Both the position numbers and the translations under genes were made by a program. 64,000 nt of DNA from Paraliobacillus salinarum (GTDB lineage Bacteria > Bacillota > Bacilli > Bacillales > Amphibacillaceae), in NCBI RefSeq assembly GCF_014083865.1, contig NZ_JACEFA010000001.1, positions 248,001 through 312,000 of the forward strand, given 5' to 3'. The notes under the pieces are model-generated. The model was not told the DNA's origin, made no database searches, and was given only the letters and a program-made list of their open reading frames with translations. This document shows, piece after piece, positions 53,884-62,336 of this stretch (within the stretch, counting starts at the first letter, position 1; every line of letters begins with the position of its first letter).

Positions 53884-54966
53884 TTAACCGTTATTACCGT
53901 TCGTTGAATCAAATTTTCTAATGCACACCTTTATGATATCTTTTTCAACGAGTCTCCAATAAACATCTTCAGATTGTGACGTTGATAACGATGGACGGCT
54001 GCCTCTGTTTTGCAATCTAGGTTTACCTTTACATAATACAGCATATCCAACAACCTCAAATGTGTCCCCTTCATTTGCATCTTCTCGATCAATAACACAT
54101 TGGAATGCTTCTTCGTCAACTAGAGTATTAGGGGTTTGGTCTCCATTTTCAAGTACTGCAGTATACTGAATAACTTTTGTTAATTTCCCACAAATAATCA
54201 CCTTTTCAGGGCAAACTTCCTCTATTACAGGTGGTGCATCAAAAAATACTTCAGTGCTTACATCATTAATTGCTAGTGCTGGTGGTACGATTTGTGTTTT
54301 AAATTCAACGACGTGTTGACAACAGCTTTGTGGGTTTGCTATTGGACATACTGTAGTAGTTGTTGATGTTGACGTTGTTGATGTAGTAGTACTTGTCGTT
54401 GTAGAGGTACTTGTGCTCGTAGTTGAAGTCGATGTGCTTGTCGTTGTAGAGGTACTTGTGCTGGTAGAAGTAGAAGTTGTAGTAGTTGTTGGTGATGTGC
54501 AAGATGGGCCAGGAATAGTCTCATTTCCAGTATCAGAGTTTTGAGCAGATTTTCCACTGACCAAAACACAACCCAAGAATAAAGGTTGTTCTGTAATAAT
54601 TGTCACGCAAAATGTTACAGGTAAATCTGGATCATCTGATTCTAATTCTATTTGATCGAACTTAAAACCTCGCACTTCATTTGTCTCAGGTACTCTTACA
54701 ACCTCACAGACTACAGGCTCTAAGCTATCTGAACGTGAGCAAAATAGATCCTCATCTTCTAATTCGTTTAACAGGTTAGGACAATTTGTTTCGTCAATTC
54801 CTATGGTGAAGTTGCTCAGCCCTTGTGGGTTACCAACTGGCGCAACGTCATAGCAAAAAGTGTTACTTGAAGGTTCTGATGCTACTTCGTTATAAGTGAT
54901 TTGCCATCCATCGACCGTTTGAGTAGATGGAAAAAATAGAGTTGTTGTATTTGAATCACATACCAT
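53884..54966 (-). CDS. Mucin-like Ser/Thr-tract protein with C-terminal domain shared with the collagen-like protein
   Basis: The 360-residue protein has three parts. Residues 1-155 are a Cys-containing beta-rich region of unknown family. Residues 157-205 are an unbroken Thr/Ser tract, a likely O-glycosylated stalk. Residues 213-360 start with Cys-Cys and contain KVIICGKLTKVIQYTAV, AFQCVIDREDANEGDTFEVV and VEKDIIKVCIRK. This C-terminal part is clearly homologous to that of the collagen-like protein at 57711 and looks like a SPOCS/DUF3794-type spore domain. ATG at 54966 follows AAAGGAGTG. A glycosyltransferase gene precedes it on the same strand. No signal peptide, as expected for mother-cell-made coat proteins. 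Confidence 0.72.
   Translation of the reverse strand: MVCDSNTTTLFFPSTQTVDGWQITYNEVASEPSSNTFCYDVAPVGNPQGLSNFTIGIDETNCPNLLNELEDEDLFCSRSDSLEPVVCEVVRVPETNEVRGFKFDQIELESDDPDLPVTFCVTIITEQPLFLGCVLVSGKSAQNSDTGNETIPGPSCTSPTTTTTSTSTSTSTSTTTSTSTSTTSTSTSTTTSTTTSTTSTSTTTTVCPIANPQSCCQHVVEFKTQIVPPALAINDVSTEVFFDAPPVIEEVCPEKVIICGKLTKVIQYTAVLENGDQTPNTLVDEEAFQCVIDREDANEGDTFEVVGYAVLCKGKPRLQNRGSRPSLSTSQSEDVYWRLVEKDIIKVCIRKFDSTNGNNG
54392..54465. repeat. 45-bp internal repeat in the Ser/Thr tract
   Basis: The 26-bp stretch from 54392 recurs from 54437, a period of 45 bp or 15 codons. It shows that the Ser/Thr stalk grew by in-frame duplication. Confidence 0.8.
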
Positions 54967-55052
54967 TTTTTTCACTCCTTTATATGAACTTAATATCATA
55001 TTATTAATGCGCCACATATTTGATTGGACAAAATTCATGTGCAATAGCCTTT

Positions 55053-55898
55053 TTAAAAGTATTGTTTTGACTTTAATGCTATGAATAAACAATAATCCTT
55101 AATGATATTCGTATCTAGATTTAAATTCTCTAGACTAAGGCTGTCGTAATGACCAGCAGTGAATTGAAATTTTGAAAACATTTCATCCGTATGCCAACAA
55201 TGAATATGAGGATGATTTTTAATTGGTTCAGATGAAGCACTCCCAAAATCAATTTGTTTTCCATCTTTCAAAATATCATCAACAAAATGATTAGCTGCAA
55301 TTTCACAGGCATACATAGATGCAACACCTCTGTACCAACCTGGCCATTTCCCCTCTTCCCCATTTTTAAATTCTTCTGTAATGATGTGAGCTGTAAGGGT
55401 TGTCGCAAGCTTACAAACTTCTCTAACTAGTCTTGCATCCCCATAATGGGTTGAACCTAAATTATGGAGTCCTTGATGTCTTAAGTGAAATTGGGATGCG
55501 ATTCTTCTTAAATGTCCCCTTGTTTCATCGTCGTTTACATAACCGCCCTGACCGACTGTGTATAGAGATGGATAAAAGGAATGCCAAGCTGGGGTCAAAA
55601 ATGTATCAGCATCGGTACGTAAAATATAATCATACTCATCCAAAAAATCAGCTTGCTCACCAACCAAACAACTAATTGAATTTATATAGCGATAATGAAG
55701 AAATTCAGGAGGCTCACTAGCAACTGCACACTCAACCTTAATCACATCTTCTGGTAGTTGCTTTAAGGCAGTGGGCGTTCCAAAAACAATCAAGTCTGTA
55801 TCATTCGAATCAATATATTTTAGTGAAGTATATAAGCAACCTAGCTGAAGCAATAAATCCTTATTTTCCTCGACAAAAACTACAACCGCTCTTCTCAT
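55053..55898 (-). CDS. GT-A-like glycosyltransferase (DUF7164-type), paired with the mucin-like protein
   Basis: The 281 residues start RRAVVVFVEENKDLLLQLGC and carry LRTDADTFLTPAW with a D-x-D (Asp96, Asp98), the metal/nucleotide-sugar motif of GT-A folds. Later come GYVNDDETRGHL and HIHCWHTDEMFSKFQF. The pattern fits the eukaryote-like DUF7164 group that I know from automatic annotations; activity is not proven. ATG at 55898 follows AAGGGTG; the longer frame to 56036 lacks a ribosome site. It is 86 nt upstream of the Ser/Thr-rich gene in the same direction, so it may glycosylate that stalk. Confidence 0.65.
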   Translation of the reverse strand: MRRAVVVFVEENKDLLLQLGCLYTSLKYIDSNDTDLIVFGTPTALKQLPEDVIKVECAVASEPPEFLHYRYINSISCLVGEQADFLDEYDYILRTDADTFLTPAWHSFYPSLYTVGQGGYVNDDETRGHLRRIASQFHLRHQGLHNLGSTHYGDARLVREVCKLATTLTAHIITEEFKNGEEGKWPGWYRGVASMYACEIAANHFVDDILKDGKQIDFGSASSEPIKNHPHIHCWHTDEMFSKFQFTAGHYDSLSLENLNLDTNIIKDYCLFIALKSKQYF

Positions 55899-56238
55899 TT
55901 TACATACACCCTTTTTATAGAAATGACTTATATATATTTTTATGAAAACGAGAGCAACTTTGATTGGTCGAATAAGATGGAATAAAAATGTATTTAAACA
56001 AAAAGTCATATAACAGCACATACTTAATAACTGCATCCTATCGCAGTTCCTTTTTTAATCCGAAATCATATACTATTCACTGAGTAGCATTGGCTTCTGC
56101 TAGGGCCGGAAACGTTATAAGTGGAGGCGACTTTGCAACAGAGTGATTAGAGCCAGATTGTACAAGAGTCTACTGGAAAGGGATTAAGAACGTTAGAATC
56201 TGATTTTAAATAAAATGATTAAAAAGAGAGGTTATGAA
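55899..56238. other. Divergent intergenic region between the two glycosyltransferase genes
   Basis: This 340-bp region must hold promoters for both sides. I could not place a clear sigma-A pair. On the minus strand a CATAAAAATA lies near 55947-55956 and is only loosely like a sigma-K -10. A GC-richer stretch at about 56090-56190 has no coding frame. Confidence 0.3.
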
Positions 56239-57522
56239 ATGAAAGTAGCACTATTAACGATGTTTAACGGTTTAGATAGCACGTATTCCTTAGTAAACGT
56301 AGTTGCAGAACAGCTGAGAATGATGTTGCATGATGATATTACACCTGTAATGCTTGTAAGTGAAGATTGTTCGCTTGATTCACGTCATGGTATCTTCCTG
56401 GACAATAGAATTGAATGGAGAAAAGTAGTGAACAGGTTAAATGGTGAACAAATACATTGGCGAGACTATACCCAAGCGAATGGAAAGGTCCATGATACTT
56501 TCTACCAAGAAGTCGATGTAATTGCTTCTGATTTAATTAAAAAACTAGCTGATGTGGATGCCTGCTTTATGCATGACATTCATTATCAAGGATGGCATTT
56601 CATTCATAATATTGCTGTTAGAAAAGCTCAAGAAAAGCTTCCGGATTTAAAATTTATCGCGTTCACACATTCTGCTCCAGTAAACCGCCCTCAAAATGCA
56701 AAATGGCCTTTTACAGCAAGGTTTTCTCCAATGCCAAACACACTATATGTTTATCCTACCCAATCTGGTGTTACAGCATTATCTAAACAGTATGACGTGC
56801 CTGAAGGACTTTGCAGGGTAGTTAATAATAGTCTTGATCTACTAAGTTATAAGAGTGATGCTGTCAAAATACTAGCCGAGAAAGTAAATCTATTTTCACC
56901 AGAGATTTTAGTAGTATATCCAGGTAGACTGACACAAGGAAAAAAATTCGAGAAAGTTGCCGCTTTGTGTGGGGCAATAAAGAAAAATTGCGAGAAAACA
57001 GTACAAGTGATCTTTTGTGATTTTCCTAGTGGTGACATTTCTTCAGATAAGTACAAAAAATTTATCAAATCAACTGGTACTGCTTTTGGATTAGATGAAG
57101 AGGATATGTTTTTCACCTCTGACATAGAGGCATATAAAAATGGCTTCCCCAGACAAAGTGTTTTAGAGCTATTCTCGCTTTCAAATCTTTTTATATGTCC
57201 TTCATTCTCTGAATCATTTGGTTTAACTGTATTAGAAGCTGCCAGTAAGGGTAATTTTCTCATTTTAAATGAAAGAGTACCTGCTTTAGAAGAGCTAGGA
57301 AAGCAGTTAAATGCTTACTTTATGAAATGGGATGCAAGAAATTTTGGATATGATACACATGAAAAATATCATCCTTCTGAAGCAGCCTATCTAAAGGAGC
57401 ATGCAGAAATTATTATAAATTTATTGCGAGAAAATCCGGTAATCCATGCTAAAACGAAAGCAAGGATTCGTTATAGTCCTCAATGGATATGGATGAATCA
57501 ACTTAAACCAATGTTATCTTAA
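56239..57522 (+). CDS. Glycosyltransferase family 4 protein in the spore-surface cluster
   Basis: The 427-residue GT-B enzyme has an N-terminal domain with CFMHDIHYQGWHFIHNIAVR and FIAFTHSAPVNRPQ. The C-terminal domain has EILVVYPGRLTQGKKFEKV and the donor-site PSFSESFGLTVLEAASKG (E-x7-E). ATG at 56239 is seven bases from AGAGAGG and is preferred to the codon at 56215. It is divergent from the GT-A gene and convergent with the collagen-like gene, separated from the latter by a terminator. A role in glycosylating the surface proteins is inferred from context. Confidence 0.85.
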   Translation: MKVALLTMFNGLDSTYSLVNVVAEQLRMMLHDDITPVMLVSEDCSLDSRHGIFLDNRIEWRKVVNRLNGEQIHWRDYTQANGKVHDTFYQEVDVIASDLIKKLADVDACFMHDIHYQGWHFIHNIAVRKAQEKLPDLKFIAFTHSAPVNRPQNAKWPFTARFSPMPNTLYVYPTQSGVTALSKQYDVPEGLCRVVNNSLDLLSYKSDAVKILAEKVNLFSPEILVVYPGRLTQGKKFEKVAALCGAIKKNCEKTVQVIFCDFPSGDISSDKYKKFIKSTGTAFGLDEEDMFFTSDIEAYKNGFPRQSVLELFSLSNLFICPSFSESFGLTVLEAASKGNFLILNERVPALEELGKQLNAYFMKWDARNFGYDTHEKYHPSEAAYLKEHAEIIINLLRENPVIHAKTKARIRYSPQWIWMNQLKPMLS

Positions 57523-57606
57523 TGAGCCTTCCATTAAGTGAATCCTGATCTAATCACCCAATGGATAAAAAAGCTTTTAAACAAATCGTTCCTTAGTTGA
57601 AAATAT

Positions 57607-57647
57607 AAAAACTCCCTATTACTTTTGTATACAATAGGGAGTTTTCC
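57607..57647. terminator. Terminator between the GT4 gene and the collagen-like gene
   Basis: AAAACTCCCTATT and AATAGGGAGTTTT form a 13-bp perfect stem (57608-57620 and 57633-57645). Confidence 0.85.
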
Positions 57648-57710
57648 TATATTGTCTGGTACCTTAATTTAAAGATTATTGGACAAAAATCTGAATATGG
57701 ATAATAAATT

Positions 57711-58463
57711 CTAAGCTTCAACTTTTTCGATACAAACTTTAATAACATCTTTTTCTACATAACGAAACGCCACTGTATCTTTCGTCTCCTTATCAGAGGC
57801 AAAATTAGCCTCTGAGCCTGAAACCTCACAAATGATGTCCAACATACTTATTCTAAAATCGTCTCCTGCTTTTATATCATCTCTATCAATTAAACAATTA
57901 AAAGGTACTTCGTCAATCAATTCATTATCAACTCTATTACCGTTAGAGAGCATCTGATACTTCAATTTTTTCTTTAATATACCACAAATAACAACTACAC
58001 CATCACATACTTTAACAATATCTGCTGACAAGTTTTTCTCTGCAATTGTAGATCCTACTATAGCTGAAGGTACCAATTGTGTGGCATGCTCTAATATAAA
58101 ATGACAACATAAAGGTTTTGGTGGTGCTGGAGGTCCTGGTGGGCCAGGTGGACCGGGTGGACCTTGATCACCTTTTGGACCTTTTCTACCCGGTTCTCCC
58201 TTTGGTCCGGGTGGTCCCGCAGGTCCTTGATCACCTTTTGGACCTTTTCTTCCCGGTTCTCCCTTTGGTCCGGGTGGTCCCGCAGGTCCTTGATCGCCTT
58301 TAGGTCCTTTTCTTCCCGGTTCTCCTTTTCGTCCAGGTGGTCCTGTAGGTCCTTGATCACCTTTAGGCCCAGGTGGTCCTTGGGGCCCAATAGCACCCCT
58401 TTTACCTCTCTTTCCTGGAGGAGCAATACAGCAGCATTTCTTGTGACCACATTTATTGCACAT
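57711..58463 (-). CDS. Collagen-like spore-surface candidate
   Basis: The 250 residues are arranged as a Cys-rich head ([12 protein letters not shown]), 32 uninterrupted G-x-y triplets (residues 17-112, with repeated GPKGDQGP and GEPGRKGPK) and a proline linker. The globular domain (about 118-250) begins with Cys-Cys and contains [32 protein letters not shown] and [12 protein letters not shown]. That domain matches the one in the mucin-like protein. BclA-type exosporium filaments also have collagen stalks, but their tip is a TNF-like domain, so this is a different design. CATAGTATA about 40 nt upstream of the start fits a sigma-K -10. ATG at 58463 follows GAGGTGA. Confidence 0.82.
   Translation of the reverse strand: MCNKCGHKKCCCIAPPGKRGKRGAIGPQGPPGPKGDQGPTGPPGRKGEPGRKGPKGDQGPAGPPGPKGEPGRKGPKGDQGPAGPPGPKGEPGRKGPKGDQGPPGPPGPPGPPAPPKPLCCHFILEHATQLVPSAIVGSTIAEKNLSADIVKVCDGVVVICGILKKKLKYQMLSNGNRVDNELIDEVPFNCLIDRDDIKAGDDFRISMLDIICEVSGSEANFASDKETKDTVAFRYVEKDVIKVCIEKVEA
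58150..58380. repeat. 63-bp tandem repeat encoding collagen triplets
   Basis: TTGATC/TTGATCG-type unit starts lie at 58164, 58227, 58290 and 58353, an exact 63-bp period equal to seven G-x-y triplets. The units are nearly identical, pointing to recent expansion and likely length variation. Confidence 0.9.
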
Positions 58464-58645
58464 TATTTCACCTCACTAAATACGTTTCTATATACTATGA
58501 AATTAAAACCGTCATCGAAAGTCTTTTTCTAAAAATCCGCTAATATATCATTTTAGTGGACAAGGGACATTCGTCTAACACATACCGTTATAACAATTAA
58601 TATATTGTAGATAAGAGGTCTTTTGTGTGAGAGGAGTGAAACGGT

Positions 58646-59152
58646 TTGCTGTATGAAGAGAAAGATGGAAGTATAGAACAAACGCAAGATGATGATAAGA
58701 AGACGAATGATTACAAGGATTGCAAAGATTGTAAGGATTGTATTTGTGAAATGCTTTTAGATATTTTGGAGAAGCAGGAGGCATATCAAAAAAGTAAAGT
58801 TAATCCATGTTCATTACTAAATTCCGATCGATTGACCTTGCACGCAACAGTTCCGTTTATTTTGCAAACCCCTTATGGACATCCATTTTTCACCTGGGGT
58901 CATGTTGGGACAGATGATTGTTTCATTACTACTTTCTTTAGAGTTATAAAAGTAGATTGTGATCAAAATTGTGCAGTTTTACAACTATTACGCCCTAATG
59001 TATCTATTGTGGATCCGGAAACAAATTGTGTTGAGGCGGATAGCTTATGCGACGTTGACTTTGTAACCCTTACAAAAGAATGTGTGCTAGTAGATTTAAG
59101 TTGTTATACATCGATTAAATGCATTTCTCCAGAATTTGTTATGAAAGATTAA
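58646..59152 (+). CDS. CotZ/CotY/ExsY-family spore coat or exosporium protein
   Basis: The 168-residue Cys-rich protein has an N-terminal motif DCKDCKDCICEMLLDIL. The core reads TPYGHPFFTWG, FITTFFRVIKVDCDQNCAVLQLLRP and ECVLVDLSCYTSIKCISPEFV, which is the pattern of the CotZ/CotY/ExsY family. These form the disulfide-linked crust or exosporium basal layer. The start is TTG at 58646, nine bases from GAGGAG. It is divergent from the collagen-like gene, which is a typical partner for surface display. Its terminator follows at 59240. Confidence 0.85.
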   Translation: MLYEEKDGSIEQTQDDDKKTNDYKDCKDCKDCICEMLLDILEKQEAYQKSKVNPCSLLNSDRLTLHATVPFILQTPYGHPFFTWGHVGTDDCFITTFFRVIKVDCDQNCAVLQLLRPNVSIVDPETNCVEADSLCDVDFVTLTKECVLVDLSCYTSIKCISPEFVMKD

Positions 59153-59238
59153 GGGTAAATTTGAAGTAGTTGTATTTATAGTTGCTTTTTTTGGTCTTAA
59201 AAAACGTCATTGATTTATTTCGAAAGTTATAAATGTAA

Positions 59239-59275
59239 GAAAAAATGGAAGAGCTCAGCACTCTCCCATTTTTTG
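59239..59275 (+). terminator. Terminator of the CotZ-like gene
   Basis: AAAAAATGGAAGAG pairs with CTCTCCCATTTTTT with one mismatch across a 7-nt loop. Confidence 0.7.
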
Positions 59276-59303
59276 CTTATATATACTAATCTGCCCCTTT
59301 CAT

Positions 59304-59335
59304 TCGACAAAAAACATGAAGTGACAGGCACTGCC
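59304..59335. repeat. REP-like sequence, copy 1
   Basis: TCGACAAAAAACATGAAGTG followed by ACAGGCACTGCC, lying two bases beyond the uppS stop. Copies 2-4 at 61175, 62265 and 62910 have the same orientation. Confidence 0.7.
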
Positions 59336-59336
59336 A

Positions 59337-60101
59337 CTATCCTAATCCACCAAATCTCCTTTTTCGTAACTGGTATTCTTCTAGGGCAAGTCTAAATTCT
59401 TTCTCAGAAAAATCCGGCCATAGCACATCACTGAAACAGAACTCCGTGTAAGCCATCTGCCATAATAGGAAGTTGCTTAGACGTTTTTCTCCACCAGTTC
59501 GAATCAACAAGTCTGGATTCGGCATATCAGCTGTATCTAGGTACTTTGAAAACCGCTGTTCATCTACCTCATCAAGAGACAATTTCTCATCGATTAGATC
59601 AGTAAACATACCCTTCATCGCATGCAGCATTTCATCTTTACTTCCATAATTGAGGGCAAGATTCAGCTGAAGGCCGTCGTTATCTTTGGTAGCGTCAATC
59701 GCATACTGCAAAGATTCACGTGTAGATGCTGGAAGTTCTTCCATATTACCGATCACCTCAACACGTACATTATTAGATTGAATATCTGGCAAATAAACAT
59801 GCATAAACTCTTTTGGTAGCTTCAGTATAAATTCGACTTCAGGCTTCGGACGCTTCCAGTTTTCCGTGGAAAAGGTGTACATGGTCAACACCTTCACGTT
59901 GTATTTGACTGCGGCTTTTACTACCTTTACAACGACAGACAATCCTTCTTTATGGCCAGCAAATCTTGGCAGTCCTCGCTTCTGGGCCCAGCGTCCATTC
60001 CCGTCCATAATAATGGCTATATGATCCGGTGTAGGAACTTGCATATAATAAAAGTTTGCATTCTCATCTTTTTTAGTTAAAAAAGGAACTTTCATATTCA
60101 T
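59337..60101 (-). CDS. uppS: Isoprenyl transferase (undecaprenyl-diphosphate synthase family)
   Basis: The 254-residue cis-prenyltransferase has HIAIIMDGNGRWAQKRGLPR with catalytic Asp33, AGHKEGL, YTFSTENWKRPKPEVEF, DLLIRTGGEKRLSNFLLWQ and TEFCFSDVLWPDF; the usual RTSGE is RTGGE here. It makes long-chain polyprenyl diphosphate carriers from isopentenyl diphosphate. ATG at 60101 follows GAGGGGG. It lies outside the usual frr-uppS-cdsA cluster, so it may be a second, accessory copy, possibly serving surface glycan synthesis. That role is inference. Confidence 0.9.
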   Translation of the reverse strand: MNMKVPFLTKKDENANFYYMQVPTPDHIAIIMDGNGRWAQKRGLPRFAGHKEGLSVVVKVVKAAVKYNVKVLTMYTFSTENWKRPKPEVEFILKLPKEFMHVYLPDIQSNNVRVEVIGNMEELPASTRESLQYAIDATKDNDGLQLNLALNYGSKDEMLHAMKGMFTDLIDEKLSLDEVDEQRFSKYLDTADMPNPDLLIRTGGEKRLSNFLLWQMAYTEFCFSDVLWPDFSEKEFRLALEEYQLRKRRFGGLG

Positions 60102-60200
60102 TGTCAACCCCCTCAAATGTTGTTTTTCGCAAATCCCTCTACACTCAGTTATGAACCGAGGTAACAAAAATCAATCGCAGCATAACATCAGACTTTACGG

Positions 60201-60413
60201 TTACGTCTCATCGTCACTTCTGTATTCTAAAATATCACCTGGTTGGCAATCTAGCGCCTTACAAATCGCCTCTAAAGTTGATAACCGAATCGCCTTTGCC
60301 TTTCCATTTTTCAAAATAGAAAGGTTAGCCATCGTTATCCCAACTCTCTCAGAAAGCTCTGTTACGCTCATCTTCCTTTTTGCCAGCATCACATCAATAT
60401 TGATTATAATCAA
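60201..60413 (-). CDS. yozG: YozG-like HTH regulator (XRE/Cro-type)
   Basis: The 70 residues start MIIINIDVMLAKRKMSVTEL and carry a Cro/CI-type helix-turn-helix (ELSERVGITMANLSILKNGK, about 19-38). The end CKALDCQPGDILEYRSDD is typical of YozG. TTG at 60413 is six bases after GAGGTG; a GTG at 60422 is inside that site. The stop of the DUF2975 gene lies just upstream, so the two are coupled, a pairing seen in other Bacillus. Confidence 0.9.
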   Translation of the reverse strand: MIIINIDVMLAKRKMSVTELSERVGITMANLSILKNGKAKAIRLSTLEAICKALDCQPGDILEYRSDDET

Positions 60414-60423
60414 CTTTTTCACC

Positions 60424-60915
60424 TCAGACTGTTAGATCATTTTCAGACTTTATATTGATAGCTTGCTGCAGCAGTCTTTGAAGAACAGCAACGTATACCG
60501 CGACAATCAAGGAAGAACCAGCGATAACCATCCCGAGCAATGCGAGTCCTGGTGCATCATCCCATTCAGCTATAATAAAAATTAATGGTAAAGCCGCTAC
60601 GTATAAACCAAAGATTAGTTTGGCACTGTTTTTTATTTTCCTCAGCGCGTTCACGGATAATTCTGAGAAAGCCTGATTCTTGTCAATATAACTTAAAAGC
60701 AATAACCCTTGATACAATGCAATATAAAACGGTATTGCCGATCCATACATAATAATTAAAATGCCAAATACGACGTAAGCTAACATTGCCCCATTTTGCG
60801 CTTGTTCAATTGCTTCCATTGCTATATTCGGTAGTAAAAGGACACATAAAGCAAGCACTGGAATTCCAATCAGAAAAATAGCTATCTTTAAAAAAACTGT
60901 TGAACCTCGTTTCAT
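60424..60915 (-). CDS. DUF2975 membrane protein
   Basis: The 163 residues form four membrane helices (about 9-28, 42-62, 93-113 and 125-147) with KNQAFSELSVNALRKIKNSA in the central loop, typical of DUF2975. It is followed by a YozG-like regulator, which is the usual arrangement. Function unknown; possibly a stress or signal module. ATG at 60915 follows GAGGTG. Confidence 0.85.
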   Translation of the reverse strand: MKRGSTVFLKIAIFLIGIPVLALCVLLLPNIAMEAIEQAQNGAMLAYVVFGILIIMYGSAIPFYIALYQGLLLLSYIDKNQAFSELSVNALRKIKNSAKLIFGLYVAALPLIFIIAEWDDAPGLALLGMVIAGSSLIVAVYVAVLQRLLQQAINIKSENDLTV

Positions 60916-61051
60916 CACATACACCTCACCTAATTATTTTCTAATTGTATTTTAACAATTCATTTATCGTTTTGCAATAAAATATTATTAAATAGCATGA
61001 TGTTTTTGTTGTATTAGTATTCTCGATATAGTAAAGTGAACACATAACGAA

Positions 61052-61087
61052 AAAGAAAGAAGCTTGAGACTCTCAAGCTTCTTTCTT
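61052..61087 (-). terminator. Terminator downstream of the Sel1-repeat gene
   Basis: GAAAGAAGCTTGAGA and TCTCAAGCTTCTTTC are 15-bp perfect arms with almost no loop. In minus sense the stem is followed by TTTTTCG. Confidence 0.75.
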
Positions 61088-61174
61088 AACGAACGTCTTA
61101 ATATATGCAAAAATAATTTAGTGAATGGCACTTCCAAACACAATGCATACATCACAATCCTACTCTGTACACAA

Positions 61175-61206
61175 TCGATAAAAAACCGGGAAGTGACAGG
61201 CGCTGC
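61175..61206. repeat. REP-like sequence, copy 2
   Basis: TCGATAAAAAACCGGGAAGT followed by GACAGGCGCTGC, 10 bases beyond the Sel1-gene stop. Confidence 0.7.
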
Positions 61207-61215
61207 AGGTAAACT

Positions 61216-62211
61216 TTAAAACTCTTTCAACCTCTGCTTTGCTTGATCATCACCTTTTAAAGCTGCTTTTTGATACCAATATTTTGCTTTTTTTATATTA
61301 ACTTGGGTTCCAATCCCATTCTCATAACAAAGACCAAGATTAAACTCTCCATAAGAGTCACCCCGATCAGCAGCCATTTGATACCAAGATATCGCTTCAT
61401 CCCCTAGACCATTTTCCACCGCCTCATGTCCTAGGCGATTTGCTGCAAACACATCACCAAAAAGAGCGGATTCCGTAAACCATCGTTTGGATTCTGCCAT
61501 GTCCGCTTCTGCCCCAACACCATTCTCATACATATAGCCAAGAGTGTACATTGCTTCTGGTACGCCTTTATCGGCGGCTGCCTTAAAAAGTTCTAAAGCT
61601 CTTTTTTCATCCTTCTCCACATACTCCCCACGCAAATACATATCTGCATAATTGTTTAGGGCATCCCCATGTCCTTTTTTCGAAGCTTCTTTATAATAAA
61701 AATAAGCTTTTTCCAAATCATGTTCGACAATTTTTCCAACAAAATAATCATTACCTAGCCAATAAAGAGCATCCGCACTCCCGATATCAGCTGCTGCTTT
61801 GAACCAGTCAAAGGCCCATTCATCACGCTCGATCGATTTATAAAAATGACCCAGTTCTAGCTGGGCATCTGCGTTACCTACTAAAGCTTTTTGATACAGG
61901 GAATTAACTTCCTCTTCTTCCTGTTCATCGATATAGATTTCTGCTTGATCATTTGTTGGTTTTATCATTTCAGATAATATAATTTCCAAATCACGTAATA
62001 AAATAGATTGGTATTCCTCCTGAAAGGTAGTTACGCGCACTAACTGCGTGTACAAAATAAGAATATCATCAGGAAGATTGCTTTTTGAAGAAACACATTC
62101 TTTTAAAATCAAAGAAAGATCTTCAAGAAAATGATCACTTGAGGTTAGATTTGCTAGTAGTTCAGCAGCTATCGTATTCCCCTTTTTAGTTAATTCTTGT
62201 TGCAAATCCAC
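61216..62211 (-). CDS. Sel1-like TPR repeat protein
   Basis: The 331-residue cytoplasmic protein has a helical N-terminal part and then about six Sel1-type repeats from residue 110 on. Examples are NADAQLELGHFYKS, GSADALYWLGNDYFVG, GVPEAMYTLGYMYENG and GDSYGEFNLGLCYENGIG. Such repeats bind proteins or peptides and act in signalling or secretion scaffolds. GTG at 62211 with AAGGGTG upstream. No partner is evident next to it. Confidence 0.88.
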   Translation of the reverse strand: MDLQQELTKKGNTIAAELLANLTSSDHFLEDLSLILKECVSSKSNLPDDILILYTQLVRVTTFQEEYQSILLRDLEIILSEMIKPTNDQAEIYIDEQEEEEVNSLYQKALVGNADAQLELGHFYKSIERDEWAFDWFKAAADIGSADALYWLGNDYFVGKIVEHDLEKAYFYYKEASKKGHGDALNNYADMYLRGEYVEKDEKRALELFKAAADKGVPEAMYTLGYMYENGVGAEADMAESKRWFTESALFGDVFAANRLGHEAVENGLGDEAISWYQMAADRGDSYGEFNLGLCYENGIGTQVNIKKAKYWYQKAALKGDDQAKQRLKEF

Positions 62212-62264
62212 TTTAAAGACACCCTTCTAACGATCACTGTCACCATCCGTAATATGTAGAAACA

Positions 62265-62294
62265 GACAATTTACGGGTGGTGACAGGCGCTCAC
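62265..62294. repeat. REP-like sequence, copy 3
   Basis: GACAATTTACGGGTGGTGAC followed by AGGCGCTCAC, the most diverged copy, 42 bases beyond the PH-domain gene stop. Confidence 0.5.
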
Positions 62295-62336
62295 AACGTT
62301 TTTATAGATTATAATTTAAATATAATGTTCTTGTCC

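Noticed and set aside
58091-58532. Several overlapping frames across the collagen repeats
   Set aside because: They arise from the 63-bp periodicity and give low-complexity products; the G-x-y frame is the real one.
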